In this document: piece after piece, positions 37,860-45,702 of the stretch
Numbering within the stretch: the first letter of the stretch is position 1
How the letters are laid out: every line of letters begins with the position of its first letter
Assembly: GCA_028284935.1 (NCBI GenBank)
Contig: JANQQQ010000008.1
Location: forward strand, 434,001 to 498,000
Direction: 5' to 3'
From: Croceivirga sp.
GTDB lineage: Bacteria; Bacteroidota; Bacteroidia; Flavobacteriales; Flavobacteriaceae
DNA length: 64,000 bases
Notes under the pieces: model-generated
Databases searched by the model: none
The model's input: only the letters and a program-made list of their open reading frames with translations
What the model was told of the DNA's origin: nothing
Position numbers and translations under genes: made by a program

Positions 37860-38073
37860 TTGGCGAAAATAGAAATCGGCATCATCAATGTATCAAGCCA
37901 CTGGAATTCAGGGCAGCACGCTGATTGTCAATTGACCAGGAAGACCAACGTCCATTCAAGCATGTCCAGAGGTCGTTTTTCCTGCTATTCCCTATTGTAG
38001 TGATTTGATTAATGACCCGTAGATAAGGACAGACCAGAAAGAAATGAAAGTGTATTGACCAAAACAGACCTAA
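37860..38073 (+). pseudogene. Decayed mog copy with internal deletion
   Basis: From TTG 37860 the frame reads LAKIEIGIINVSS, parallel to MEKVKIGIINVSD of Mog. It then jumps to GSTLIVN-stop-PGRPTSIQ and EVVFPAIPYCSDLINDP-stop, ending MKVY-stop-PKQT before TAA at 38071. These match the Mog C-terminal part, with stops at the Leu, Tyr and Arg positions. About 320 bp of the middle are missing; the join lies near 37899. Homology extends upstream: GCTATTTCATTTATTTTGG (37800-37818) parallels the metZ-mog gap at about 24934. The copy is clearly non-functional. Confidence 0.85.
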
Positions 38074-38089
38074 GACAAAATCTCACATG

Positions 38090-39025
38090 CTATTCTTTAT
38101 CGTTGGATAAATTCATTATCCAATCCGTCAAAAGCTTGGGCCATTCCTTCACCAAAGGCATTTGCGGGGCCAAACCAAAACCATGGCCTCCTTGTGGAAA
38201 TATGTGTAAGGCCGTTGGAATATTTTTTTGATGCAGGGCCTGATAAAGTGAAAGACTATTTTCCACAGGTACCCCGGTATCATCACTAGCATGGAACAAG
38301 ATAGTGGGAGCATGGTCATCCCTTATCTGTTTTTCAAGCGAAAAAAAATCAACCCATTGCGTTTCTGTACTTTTTCCCAATAGTGCCTCTTGGGAACCCT
38401 TGTGGGTGGAGGCAGATCCAAATTGAATAACCGGATATAGTAGGACAATAAAATTAGGGCGAGCTTCCATTACATCTATTTCATCATGTGGTTTTATGAG
38501 CTCTTGATCATAGTGTGCCCCCAGACTTGCTGTCAAATGCCCTCCGGCCGAAAATCCCATAATTCCTATTTTATTGGAATCAAGGTTGAGTCCTTCGGCC
38601 ATAGTATGGACCAGTTTTAGTGCACGTTGGGCATCTAAAAGGGGCACCAAATGGTTTTTATGGATAGAAGCGGAAGTGGGTAAACGATATTTAACCACAA
38701 CACCAGCAATTCCTTTGGTGTTGAGCATTTTTGCGATATCCCTACCCTCCCAGTCGTATGCAAGGATGTGATAGCCTCCGCCAGGAAAAATGAGTACACC
38801 ATGCCCAGTGGCATTGGCCTTGCTTGGTAGATATACTTCAATTTCTGGATATTGTACTTTACTGATTCGTAGGATGCCTTCTTTTTGATGGACTTCGGTT
38901 TCGTCGGTTTCAATACGAAATGGTATTTTGTCCGGCCAAAGGGGGACAATGGTATCTTGTGACCATCCTGCGGTATGGACAATAAACGAAAAAATCAAGA
39001 ACGCGTAAAAAGTTTTGTTCATCAT
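38090..39025 (-). CDS. Secreted alpha/beta hydrolase (acetyl-xylan-esterase-like, BD-FAE type)
   Basis: From the start chosen here the 311-residue product has a signal peptide (MMNKTFYAFLIFSFIVHTAG, then WSQD). The fold shows an oxyanion segment LIFPGGGYHILAYDWEG, the nucleophile elbow IGIMGFSAGGHL, an Asp in HASDDTGVPVENS and a His in FPQGGHGFGLA. This is the pattern of the small secreted esterases that deacetylate plant or algal polysaccharides. ATG 39025 is preferred over 39088, since the extra 21 residues would bury the signal peptide and reach into the divergent Rrf2 promoter region. It is convergent with the mog remnant. Confidence 0.88.
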   Translation of the reverse strand: MMNKTFYAFLIFSFIVHTAGWSQDTIVPLWPDKIPFRIETDETEVHQKEGILRISKVQYPEIEVYLPSKANATGHGVLIFPGGGYHILAYDWEGRDIAKMLNTKGIAGVVVKYRLPTSASIHKNHLVPLLDAQRALKLVHTMAEGLNLDSNKIGIMGFSAGGHLTASLGAHYDQELIKPHDEIDVMEARPNFIVLLYPVIQFGSASTHKGSQEALLGKSTETQWVDFFSLEKQIRDDHAPTILFHASDDTGVPVENSLSLYQALHQKNIPTALHIFPQGGHGFGLAPQMPLVKEWPKLLTDWIMNLSNDKE

Positions 39026-39110
39026 CTTAAAAATAAAGAAACTCAAGGAATACCGAAACGCCAAAAAACACCATTGGATAATAACCATAGTTTTTGATTA
39101 TCTTCGGAAG

Positions 39111-39524
39111 ATGCTCTCCAAAAAAACGAAATACGGCTTAAAGGCGTTGACTTTTCTTGCCAAAAGGGAAAGTCGTGAACCCATTCAGATTGCTGAAATA
39201 GCGGAAAGCGAGAACATTTCCCAAAAGTTCTTGGAAAGCATTCTACTCACCTTACGCAGAAATGGCTTTTTAGGTTCCAAAAAAGGAAAGGGTGGAGGCT
39301 ACTATTTGATTAAAGATCCCGAAGATATTCCCATGACCGCTATTATGCGTGTTTTGGAGGGCCCAATTGCCATGGTACCCTGTGTAAGTCTCAACTTTTA
39401 TGAAAAATGTGACGATTGCCCAGATGAAAATACCTGTTCCATCTTTGGATTAATGGTAAAAGTAAGGGATGCCAACCTCGAAGTCTATCGAAATACCTCT
39501 CTTGCCGATTTAATTGCCAAATAA
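39111..39524 (+). CDS. Rrf2 family transcriptional regulator of sulfate assimilation
   Basis: The 137-residue protein has a winged HTH (MLSKKTKYGLKALTFLAKRE at residues 1-20, IAEIAESENISQKFLESILL) followed by the wing GSKKGKGGGYYL. Three or more cysteines (PCVSLNFYEKCDDCPDENTC, about 95-115) are placed as in Fe-S or sulfur-sensing Rrf2 proteins (IscR, CymR, NsrR types). ATG 39111 is the natural start; the frame extends to 39015 without family match. It directly precedes the sulfate operon, whose control region holds two copies of a 17-bp palindrome, with a third inside the operon. Regulation of the operon by this protein is inference. Confidence 0.92.
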   Translation: MLSKKTKYGLKALTFLAKRESREPIQIAEIAESENISQKFLESILLTLRRNGFLGSKKGKGGGYYLIKDPEDIPMTAIMRVLEGPIAMVPCVSLNFYEKCDDCPDENTCSIFGLMVKVRDANLEVYRNTSLADLIAK

Positions 39525-39572
39525 CCACACCTAATTATCAATACGCCAATTTCACATTAAGTTTTCTAATTA

Positions 39573-39589
39573 TCTATTAAAACTATAGG
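39573..39589 (+). promoter_or_regulatory. Palindromic operator 1 of the sulfate operon
   Basis: TCTAT-N7-ATAGG followed by ATAA. It is the first of three copies of the motif YCTAY-TAAA-NNN-ATAGG-ATAA and lies 80 bp upstream of copy 2. The tight conservation over about 21 bp points to one regulator, probably the adjacent Rrf2 protein. Confidence 0.7.
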
Positions 39590-39639
39590 ATAAACTAATA
39601 TTTATCGTGACTTTAACTTTCCCATTGACTGAAAAGGTT

Positions 39640-39669
39640 TATGTTTGTATTTCCTACTAAATCTATAGG
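39640..39669 (+). promoter_or_regulatory. Sulfate operon promoter (-7 box) and operator 2
   Basis: TATGTTTG at 39640-39647 is a full match to TAnnTTTG. Operator 2, CCTAC-N7-ATAGG (39653-39669), follows at the expected transcription start, a classic repressor position. The DUF2061 gene starts 10 bp further on, so the leader is very short. Confidence 0.72.
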
Positions 39670-39679
39670 ATAATAAATT

Positions 39680-39943
39680 ATGATTGCAGACCAACTGATT
39701 ATTTCAGAAAAAAAGGAAAAAACCTCTTATAAAAAGGACAAAAGTTCCGAGAGTCCAAAACGCAGTATTGCCAAGTCCATCAGTTGGAGGGCCATAGGGA
39801 CTTTGGACACTATTATTATTTCCTGGGTTATAACAGGTACACTTACCTTGGCTTTTTCCATTGGAGTGGTGGAACTGGTAACTAAAATGGTGCTTTATTT
39901 TTTTCATGAACGAATTTGGAATACCATCAGTTGGGGTAAATAA
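39680..39943 (+). CDS. DUF2061 small membrane protein
   Basis: The 87-residue product has a charged N-terminus (KKEKTSYKKDKSSESPKRS) and the DUF2061 core RSIAKSISWRAIGTLDTIII, then two membrane helices (about 38-58 and 60-76) and FFHERIWNTISWG at the end. The molecular role is unknown. Genes of this family often sit in sulfate assimilation operons of Bacteroidota, as here at the head of the operon, so a part in sulfate or sulfite handling at the membrane is a reasonable guess. The gap to cysH is 15 bp. Confidence 0.88.
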   Translation: MIADQLIISEKKEKTSYKKDKSSESPKRSIAKSISWRAIGTLDTIIISWVITGTLTLAFSIGVVELVTKMVLYFFHERIWNTISWGK

Positions 39944-39958
39944 TTAAAGGAATTCAGT

Positions 39959-40576
39959 ATGTCAGAGGATCAATTACCTAAATGGAACGCTCAATTAAAG
40001 GGCATTCCCCCTCAAGAGATTATTGCTTGGGCCATTCGGCATGGGAATAAACCTGTGGTGACCACAAATTTTAGGCCCTATGAGGTGGCTATTTTACACG
40101 CTGTGGCAGATGTGGACCCTGACATTCCCATAATCTGGTGTGATACTGGGTACAACACCCCAAATACATACCGCCATGCCGAAACCCTAATTTCGCGTTT
40201 GGTATTGAACGTTCAACTTTATGTGCCCGCACAGACCTCTGCCCATCGTGATGTGGTCATGGGAATTCCAGATATTGATGATCCCCTACACAAAGTGTTC
40301 ACGGAACAGGTGAAACTTGAACCCTTTAAAAGGGCCATGAAAGAACACCAACCCGATGTCTGGTTCACTAATCTTCGTAAGGGCCAGACCGCCCTTCGGG
40401 ACTCCTTGGACATATTGAGTTTAAGTAAGGATGGGGTGCTAAAGGTCAGTCCTTTTTTCTATTGGTCGGATACTCAACTTGACAGCTATCTGGAAAAATA
40501 TCAATTACCCAACGAGCACAACTATTTTGACCCCACAAAAGTATTGGCCAATCGAGAGTGCGGCCTTCATACCTAA
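39959..40576 (+). CDS. cysH: Phosphoadenylyl-sulfate (PAPS/APS) reductase
   Basis: The 205-residue enzyme reduces activated sulfate to sulfite. Visible motifs are VTTNFRPYEVAILHAVADVD (P-loop-like region), IIWCDTGYNTP, WFTNLRKGQTALR and the catalytic Cys in the terminal ECGLHT. The CC..CxxC cysteines that bind the 4Fe-4S cluster of APS-type reductases are absent, which argues for PAPS as substrate. The protein is shorter than E. coli CysH (244), mostly from loss of the segment before the ECGLH tail. No APS kinase is fused to CysN or encoded nearby, so the choice between APS and PAPS is open. Confidence 0.9.
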   Translation: MSEDQLPKWNAQLKGIPPQEIIAWAIRHGNKPVVTTNFRPYEVAILHAVADVDPDIPIIWCDTGYNTPNTYRHAETLISRLVLNVQLYVPAQTSAHRDVVMGIPDIDDPLHKVFTEQVKLEPFKRAMKEHQPDVWFTNLRKGQTALRDSLDILSLSKDGVLKVSPFFYWSDTQLDSYLEKYQLPNEHNYFDPTKVLANRECGLHT

Positions 40577-40636
40577 TCAAAGAACAAAACCTTGGAAACA
40601 TTGCTAAAAGACATAGAAGCAGCTACCCCTAAGAGC

Positions 40637-41536
40637 ATGAACAAATTACATGTAAATGCTCTCGAAAATGAGGCTATTTATATTTTCCGCGAAGTAACTG
40701 CCCAATTCGATCGCCCCGTTTTATTATTCTCTGGTGGAAAGGATTCCATTACCCTAGTGCGTTTGGCTCAAAAAGCATTTTGGCCAGCCAAGATCCCCTT
40801 TCCCTTAATGCATATTGATACCGGACACAACTTCCCTGAAACTATTGAATTTAGAGATCGTCTTGTTGCTGAGCTGGGGGTGGAATTGATTGTACGAAAA
40901 GTACAGGATTCCATTGACCAGGGCAAAGTAATTGAAGAATCTGGGAAGTATGCAAGCCGAAATTCACTACAAACCACAACCCTTTTGGACGCCATTGAAG
41001 AATTTAAGTTCGATGCCTGTATTGGAGGTGCTCGAAGGGATGAGGAAAAAGCCCGGGCCAAAGAACGTATTTTTTCGGTCCGTGACGATTTTGGGCAATG
41101 GGACGAAAAAAATCAACGACCCGAATTGTTTGATATGTTGAATGGAAACATTGAGCATGGCCAAAATGTGAGGGTTTTCCCCATTAGCAATTGGACGGAA
41201 CTGGACGTCTGGAGTTACATTCAAGAAGAACAAATAGGAGTACCTTCCATTTACTTTGCACATCAGCGGAATACCTTCATCCGTGATGGGCTCATTTGGT
41301 CCGTACAAGACGATGTGGTGTTTCGAGCGGAGGACGAAGAGGTCCAAGAGCGAACAGTGCGATTCAGAACCGTGGGGGATATGTCCTGCACCGCGGCGGT
41401 GGAATCAGGTGCCGATACCATTGATAAAGTAGTCGCTGAAATCAGGGACTCCAAGATTTCTGAACGCGGAGCCCGTATTGATGACAAACGCTCGGAGGCA
41501 GCTATGGAAAAACGTAAACAACAAGGATATTTTTAG
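40637..41536 (+). CDS. cysD: Sulfate adenylyltransferase subunit 2
   Basis: CysD is the ATP-PPase-like catalytic subunit that makes APS from sulfate and ATP, with CysN as its GTPase partner. The 299-residue product shows the PP-motif LLFSGGKDSITLVRLA, FPLMHIDTGHNFPE, GGARRDEEKARAKER and the end GARIDDKRSEAAMEKRKQQGYF, reported in part. ATG 40637 gives the family-like start MNKLHVNALENEAIYIFRE; TTG 40592 in frame would add 15 residues. CysN follows after 4 bp. Confidence 0.95.
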   Translation: MNKLHVNALENEAIYIFREVTAQFDRPVLLFSGGKDSITLVRLAQKAFWPAKIPFPLMHIDTGHNFPETIEFRDRLVAELGVELIVRKVQDSIDQGKVIEESGKYASRNSLQTTTLLDAIEEFKFDACIGGARRDEEKARAKERIFSVRDDFGQWDEKNQRPELFDMLNGNIEHGQNVRVFPISNWTELDVWSYIQEEQIGVPSIYFAHQRNTFIRDGLIWSVQDDVVFRAEDEEVQERTVRFRTVGDMSCTAAVESGADTIDKVVAEIRDSKISERGARIDDKRSEAAMEKRKQQGYF

Positions 41537-41540
41537 AAAG

Positions 41541-42788
41541 ATGGATGTACTTAAAATTGCAACCGCAGGAAGTGTTGATGATGGTAAAAGTACCTTAATA
41601 GGAAGGCTACTTTACGATACCCATTCTTTGACTGATGATAGAATTGAGGCGATTAGAAGCAGCAGTGAGAAAAAGGGCTATGACTATCTTGATTTTTCAT
41701 TGGCTACTGATGGTTTGGTGGCTGAACGGGAACAGGGCATTACTATTGATGTGGCCCATATCTACTTTTCAACGGCCAATAAAAGTTATATCATAGCGGA
41801 TACCCCAGGTCATGTGGAGTATACTCGAAATATGGTGACGGGTGCTTCAACCTCCCAAGTGGCCATTATCCTAATTGATGCCCGAAAAGGAGTAATTGAA
41901 CAGACCTATCGCCATTTCTTTATCAATAACCTTTTGCGCATTAAAGATGTGATTGTGGCGGTGAATAAAATGGATTTAGTGGGGTATGACCAAAGTGTTT
42001 TTGAAGATATCAAACGCAACTTTGAAAAACTCAATGCAAATAGCACGTATATTGAGCAAAACGTGACCTATATACCCGTAAGCGCCCTTAAAGGAGATAA
42101 CGTGGTGGAAAAATCAACCGAGATGTCTTGGTATGGAGGTGAGACCATACTGGAACATTTGGAAGGACTCCAAGGTAAGGATGTGCAAGAAGAAGGCAAT
42201 TTCCGATTCGCGGTACAAACAGTTATCCGCCCAAAAACGGATGAATTTCATGATTTCAGGGGATTTTCTGGTAAGATAAAAGGAGGGGATTTAAAAGTAG
42301 GAGAGGAGGTAACCATTTTGCCATCTATGATTACCTCAAAAGTAAAGTCCATTTATTTTTATGATAAATCGTATGAGACAGCAACGGCCGGAAGCTCAGT
42401 AACGGTGACCTTAGAAGATGAAATCAATGTCGCTCGAGGCGATATGCTAGTAAAGATCAACGAACTGCCCAAAGTAGAGAAGGATTTGACGGCCATGGTT
42501 TGCTGGATGGACAATAAACAGCTAACAGCCGGGTCAAGGTATATTGTGCAGCACAATACAAATCAAGTGCTGTCAAGGATTTCTGAAGTAGGAAACGTTG
42601 TTGCGACGGACTTTTCAGGTGAAACCGAATCGAAAGGAACGCTAGGACTGAATGAAATAGGAAAGGTCAAAATCAGATTAAGTAAACCGGTTTTTGTCGA
42701 TTCGTACGTGGAGAATAAATCTAACGGAGCTTTTATTCTGATTGATGAACAGACCAATACTACAGCCGGGGTAGGTTTTATTAAATAG
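41541..42788 (+). CDS. cysN: Sulfate adenylyltransferase subunit 1 (GTPase)
   Basis: The 415-residue GTPase drives APS formation by CysD. G1 is GSVDDGKST, G2/switch I includes EREQGITIDVAH, G3 is DTPGHVEYTRNM and G4 is VAVNKMDLVG, followed by EF-Tu-like barrel domains. It ends at NTTAGVGFIK, without the APS kinase (CysC) domain fused in NodQ-like proteins. The ATG at 41541, 4 bp after the cysD stop, gives the normal start MDVLKIATAG; the longer frame from 41478 overlaps cysD and is unlikely. Downstream, a 72-bp gap holds operator 3. Confidence 0.95.
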   Translation: MDVLKIATAGSVDDGKSTLIGRLLYDTHSLTDDRIEAIRSSSEKKGYDYLDFSLATDGLVAEREQGITIDVAHIYFSTANKSYIIADTPGHVEYTRNMVTGASTSQVAIILIDARKGVIEQTYRHFFINNLLRIKDVIVAVNKMDLVGYDQSVFEDIKRNFEKLNANSTYIEQNVTYIPVSALKGDNVVEKSTEMSWYGGETILEHLEGLQGKDVQEEGNFRFAVQTVIRPKTDEFHDFRGFSGKIKGGDLKVGEEVTILPSMITSKVKSIYFYDKSYETATAGSSVTVTLEDEINVARGDMLVKINELPKVEKDLTAMVCWMDNKQLTAGSRYIVQHNTNQVLSRISEVGNVVATDFSGETESKGTLGLNEIGKVKIRLSKPVFVDSYVENKSNGAFILIDEQTNTTAGVGFIK

Positions 42789-42831
42789 AATTGGAATTTG
42801 GATTGGGATTGGAAATTGTTTTGGATAAAAA

Positions 42832-42848
42832 CCTATTAAAAATATAGG
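42832..42848 (+). promoter_or_regulatory. Palindromic operator 3, before the sulfite reductase gene
   Basis: CCTAT-N7-ATAGG, a perfect inverted repeat followed by ATAA, lies 12 bp before the sulfite reductase ATG. It matches operators 1 and 2 closely. An internal promoter for the second half of the operon is therefore likely, under the same regulator. Confidence 0.72.
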
Positions 42849-42860
42849 ATAAATAGGATA

Positions 42861-44951
42861 ATGAAAAGTTTTAGAACCGAAATAGAGAATCCAATAGTCG
42901 AGAAAGACATTATTGAATTGGAACGAAAAATTCGTCAGTTTAAGGAGGGAAATGCAGATGAAGAAAAGTTTCGCAGTCTTCGTTTGGCACGGGGAGTATA
43001 TGGTCAACGGCAGCAGGGGGTTCAAATGGTTCGAATTAAACTTCCTTATGGGAAGGTTACTTCCAACCAATTGCTTCGCATAGCGGATGTTGCCGATGAG
43101 TATTCTACAGGACGTTTGCATATCACCACGCGACAGGATATTCAAATCCATTATGTTGACCTGGAACGTACTCCAGAGTTATGGGCGCAGTTGGAAAGGG
43201 ATGAGGTCACCCTTCGAGAAGCTTGCGGTAACACTGTGCGAAATGTTACTGCATCGGAGACTGCAGGTATTGACCCTGACGAACCTTTTGATGTTTCACC
43301 TTACGCCCAAGCCGTTTTTGAATATTTTTTGCGCAATCCCATCGGTCAGGAAATGGGCCGGAAATTTAAGGTGTCCTTTTCCGGTACCGATTCGGACACT
43401 GGACTTTCCTATATGCATGATTTGGGTTTTATTGCCAAAATCGTTGATGGAATCAGAGGATTTAAAGTAATGCTTGGTGGAGGCTTGGGTTCTCAGCCTC
43501 GACATGCAGATGAATTATATAATTTTCTAGCCGCCGATAAAATCATTCCGTTGATGGAAGGGGTCATAAGGGTTTTTGATCGCTACGGTGAACGCAAAAG
43601 CAGAGCGAAGGCCAGAATGAAGTTTCTTTTGAAGGATATTGGTTTGGATGGGTTTAAAGCACTGTTGAAAGCAGAGCAAAAAGCGATACCAATGCGGTCA
43701 TATCCCATCGATTTTGAAAGCTATCCGAAACCTTTGGTTGCAAATTTCCAAGTACGGGACGTTGAAATCAAGGATAAAAAAGCCTTTGAGCGTTGGAAAT
43801 CCACCAACATCATTCCCCAAAAACAAGAGGGTTTTGTGGCCATTGGCATTAAAGTATTGCTCGGGGATTTTTATACCGATAAAGCGCGTAAGCTGGCCCA
43901 ATTGGTCCAAGAGTATGCGTCTTCAGAGATTCGATTGTCCCTTAGGCAGAATATTTTGATTCCTTTTGTCCGGGAGGATGTATTGCCTTTTTTCTATCAA
44001 GAATTACTGAAATTGGGTTTTGCCGAAGCGGGTTATAATAAGGCCTTGGACATCACTGCCTGCCCCGGTACGGACACCTGCAATTTGGGTATTGCCAGTA
44101 GTACCGGTATTGCCGAAGAGTTGGAAGGGGTCATTGCCCGAGAGTATCCCCAATATGTTCACAATCCTGATGTGGTTATTAAAATAAGTGGCTGTATGAA
44201 TGCCTGTGGGCAGCATAACATGGCCCATATTGGTTTTCAGGGAATGAGTATTCGAACCAAGGATAAATTGGTGGCCCCGGCACTACAAGTGTTATTAGGG
44301 GGAGGAAACCACGGGAATGGAAAAGGAACCTTTGCGGATAAGGTGGTGAAAATTCCCAGTAAGCGTGGGCCAGAAGCACTGCGTTTGATCTTGAACGACT
44401 TTGAGGCCAATGGCAATGGTAAAAAGTTTGAGGAGTATTATGTTGAAAGGGGAGAGCGTTATTTCTATGATTTCCTGAAGCACCTTTCCAATATTGACAA
44501 TCTGACCCAAGATGATTTTATCGATTGGGGCAATACCGAAAAGTACAAAAAGGAAATCGGCATTGGGGAATGTGCCGGTGTCATTGTGGATCTGGTGGCC
44601 ACCTTGTTTTTTGAGAGCCAGGAGAAGATAGAAAGAGCGGAAGAGGCGATTGAAGAAGCCAAGTGGGCTGCTAGTATCTATTACAGTTACCAGTCCATGG
44701 TCAATTCGGCCAAGGCACTGCTCACCGCGGAGAAGACAAAGACCAATACGCACGCCAGCATCATCAAGGATTTTAATCGATTATTTGTTGAGAATGGGAA
44801 GATCATTTTTGAAGGAGGATTTGAAAATCTGGTATTGCAGTTGAATGGCAACCTGCCTTCCGAATCTTTTGCCAAATCCTATTTAGAGGATGCCAAATTG
44901 GTATTGGCAAAATTGGAAGGACATCGAAAACTGGAATTGGCACATGTATAG
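42861..44951 (+). CDS. Ferredoxin-type nitrite/sulfite reductase with C-terminal HEPN-like domain
   Basis: The 696-residue enzyme reduces sulfite to sulfide with six electrons through siroheme and a 4Fe-4S cluster. Cluster cysteines are C401 and C407 (ACPGTDTC) and C445 and C449 (SGCMNACG). The two ferredoxin-like half domains (RQDIQIHYVDL; RLSLRQNILIPF) are both present. No CysJ flavoprotein gene is nearby, so ferredoxin is the probable donor, recharged by the FNR four genes on. After about residue 560 an additional helical segment (WAASIYYSYQSMVNSAKALL, then KTNTHASIIKDFNRLF, about 610-690) resembles a HEPN domain, an unusual appendage. The stop overlaps the next gene by 8 bp. Confidence 0.93.
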   Translation: MKSFRTEIENPIVEKDIIELERKIRQFKEGNADEEKFRSLRLARGVYGQRQQGVQMVRIKLPYGKVTSNQLLRIADVADEYSTGRLHITTRQDIQIHYVDLERTPELWAQLERDEVTLREACGNTVRNVTASETAGIDPDEPFDVSPYAQAVFEYFLRNPIGQEMGRKFKVSFSGTDSDTGLSYMHDLGFIAKIVDGIRGFKVMLGGGLGSQPRHADELYNFLAADKIIPLMEGVIRVFDRYGERKSRAKARMKFLLKDIGLDGFKALLKAEQKAIPMRSYPIDFESYPKPLVANFQVRDVEIKDKKAFERWKSTNIIPQKQEGFVAIGIKVLLGDFYTDKARKLAQLVQEYASSEIRLSLRQNILIPFVREDVLPFFYQELLKLGFAEAGYNKALDITACPGTDTCNLGIASSTGIAEELEGVIAREYPQYVHNPDVVIKISGCMNACGQHNMAHIGFQGMSIRTKDKLVAPALQVLLGGGNHGNGKGTFADKVVKIPSKRGPEALRLILNDFEANGNGKKFEEYYVERGERYFYDFLKHLSNIDNLTQDDFIDWGNTEKYKKEIGIGECAGVIVDLVATLFFESQEKIERAEEAIEEAKWAASIYYSYQSMVNSAKALLTAEKTKTNTHASIIKDFNRLFVENGKIIFEGGFENLVLQLNGNLPSESFAKSYLEDAKLVLAKLEGHRKLELAHV

Positions 44952-45702
44952 GCAAGGTAAATTAACGGTGGTTGGGGCAGGACCTGGTGATTTGGAGTTG
45001 ATTACGCTTAAGGGAATCAAGACGCTCAATATAGCTGACGTGGTTCTCTACGACGCTTTGGTAGATACGCGGCTGTTGGAATATGCCCCGCAGGCCGAAC
45101 ATATTTTTGTGGGTAAGCGAAAGGGGTGTTACCGGTACCAGCAAGAACAAATCAATGAATTGATCGTACAACGGGCACTTTCAGGAAAGCATGTAGTTCG
45201 ACTTAAAGGGGGAGATCCCTTTGTTTTTGGTCGTGGGGCTGAAGAAATGGAATATGCCAGCCAACAAGGGCTAGACGTGGCAGTGGTACCGGGAATTTCT
45301 TCCTCAGTGGCTGTTCCAGCGGCAGCTCAGATTCCAGTAACGAAACGAGGTTCTTCAGAGAGTTTTTGGGTGATAACGGGCACGACCAAAGAGCATAAAT
45401 TATCAAATGACGTGGCTTTGGCGGCAAAATCAACCGCAACCGTTGTGATTTTGATGGGGATGTCAAAATTGTGTGAAATTATGGATTTGTTCCAATCCCA
45501 AGGGAAATCAGAAACCCCTGTTGCCGTGATTCAAGAGGGTACCACCACGAATGAAAGGATAGGCATTGGCACTGTTGCAACCATTGAAGCCAAGGTCAGG
45601 GAGCAACAGTTGTCCAATCCTGCCATCATTGTTATCGGCGAAGTGGTGAATCATCGTAAAAGACTCCTGGAAATTCAACTACAACATGAAGTTTTACTAT
45701 GA
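44944..45702 (+). CDS. cobA: Uroporphyrinogen-III C-methyltransferase
   Basis: This 252-residue SUMT makes precorrin-2, the precursor of siroheme, with SAM as methyl donor. Motifs are VGAGPGDLELITLKG at about residues 9-23, VRLKGGDPFVFGRGAEE, VVPGISSSVAVPAAAQIPVT and the late ATVVILMGMSKL. The ATG at 44944 lies inside the end of the sulfite reductase gene (8 bp overlap) and gives the standard short N-terminus; the frame to 44890 is unrelated to the family. It supplies the cofactor for the sulfite reductase encoded just upstream, and its stop overlaps the next start. Confidence 0.95.
   Translation: MYRQGKLTVVGAGPGDLELITLKGIKTLNIADVVLYDALVDTRLLEYAPQAEHIFVGKRKGCYRYQQEQINELIVQRALSGKHVVRLKGGDPFVFGRGAEEMEYASQQGLDVAVVPGISSSVAVPAAAQIPVTKRGSSESFWVITGTTKEHKLSNDVALAAKSTATVVILMGMSKLCEIMDLFQSQGKSETPVAVIQEGTTTNERIGIGTVATIEAKVREQQLSNPAIIVIGEVVNHRKRLLEIQLQHEVLL

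Noticed and set aside
31348-38089. Mobile element with integrase or terminal repeats around the AraC cluster
   Set aside because: No transposase, integrase, tRNA or convincing flanking direct repeat was found at 32154-32171 or 37780-37800; insertion is argued only from the gene remnants.
39015-39110. Longer N-terminus for the Rrf2 regulator
   Set aside because: The added 32 residues have no match to the family and overlap the divergent promoter; ATG 39111 gives the canonical MLSKKTKYGLKAL start.
41478-41540. CysN start inside cysD
   Set aside because: The 21 extra residues are unrelated to CysN; ATG 41541 gives MDVLKIATAG right at the first GTPase strand.
44890-44943. Longer N-terminus for the uroporphyrinogen methyltransferase
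   Set aside because: The extra Trp-rich 18 residues are an out-of-frame reading of the sulfite reductase end; ATG 44944 fits the family.
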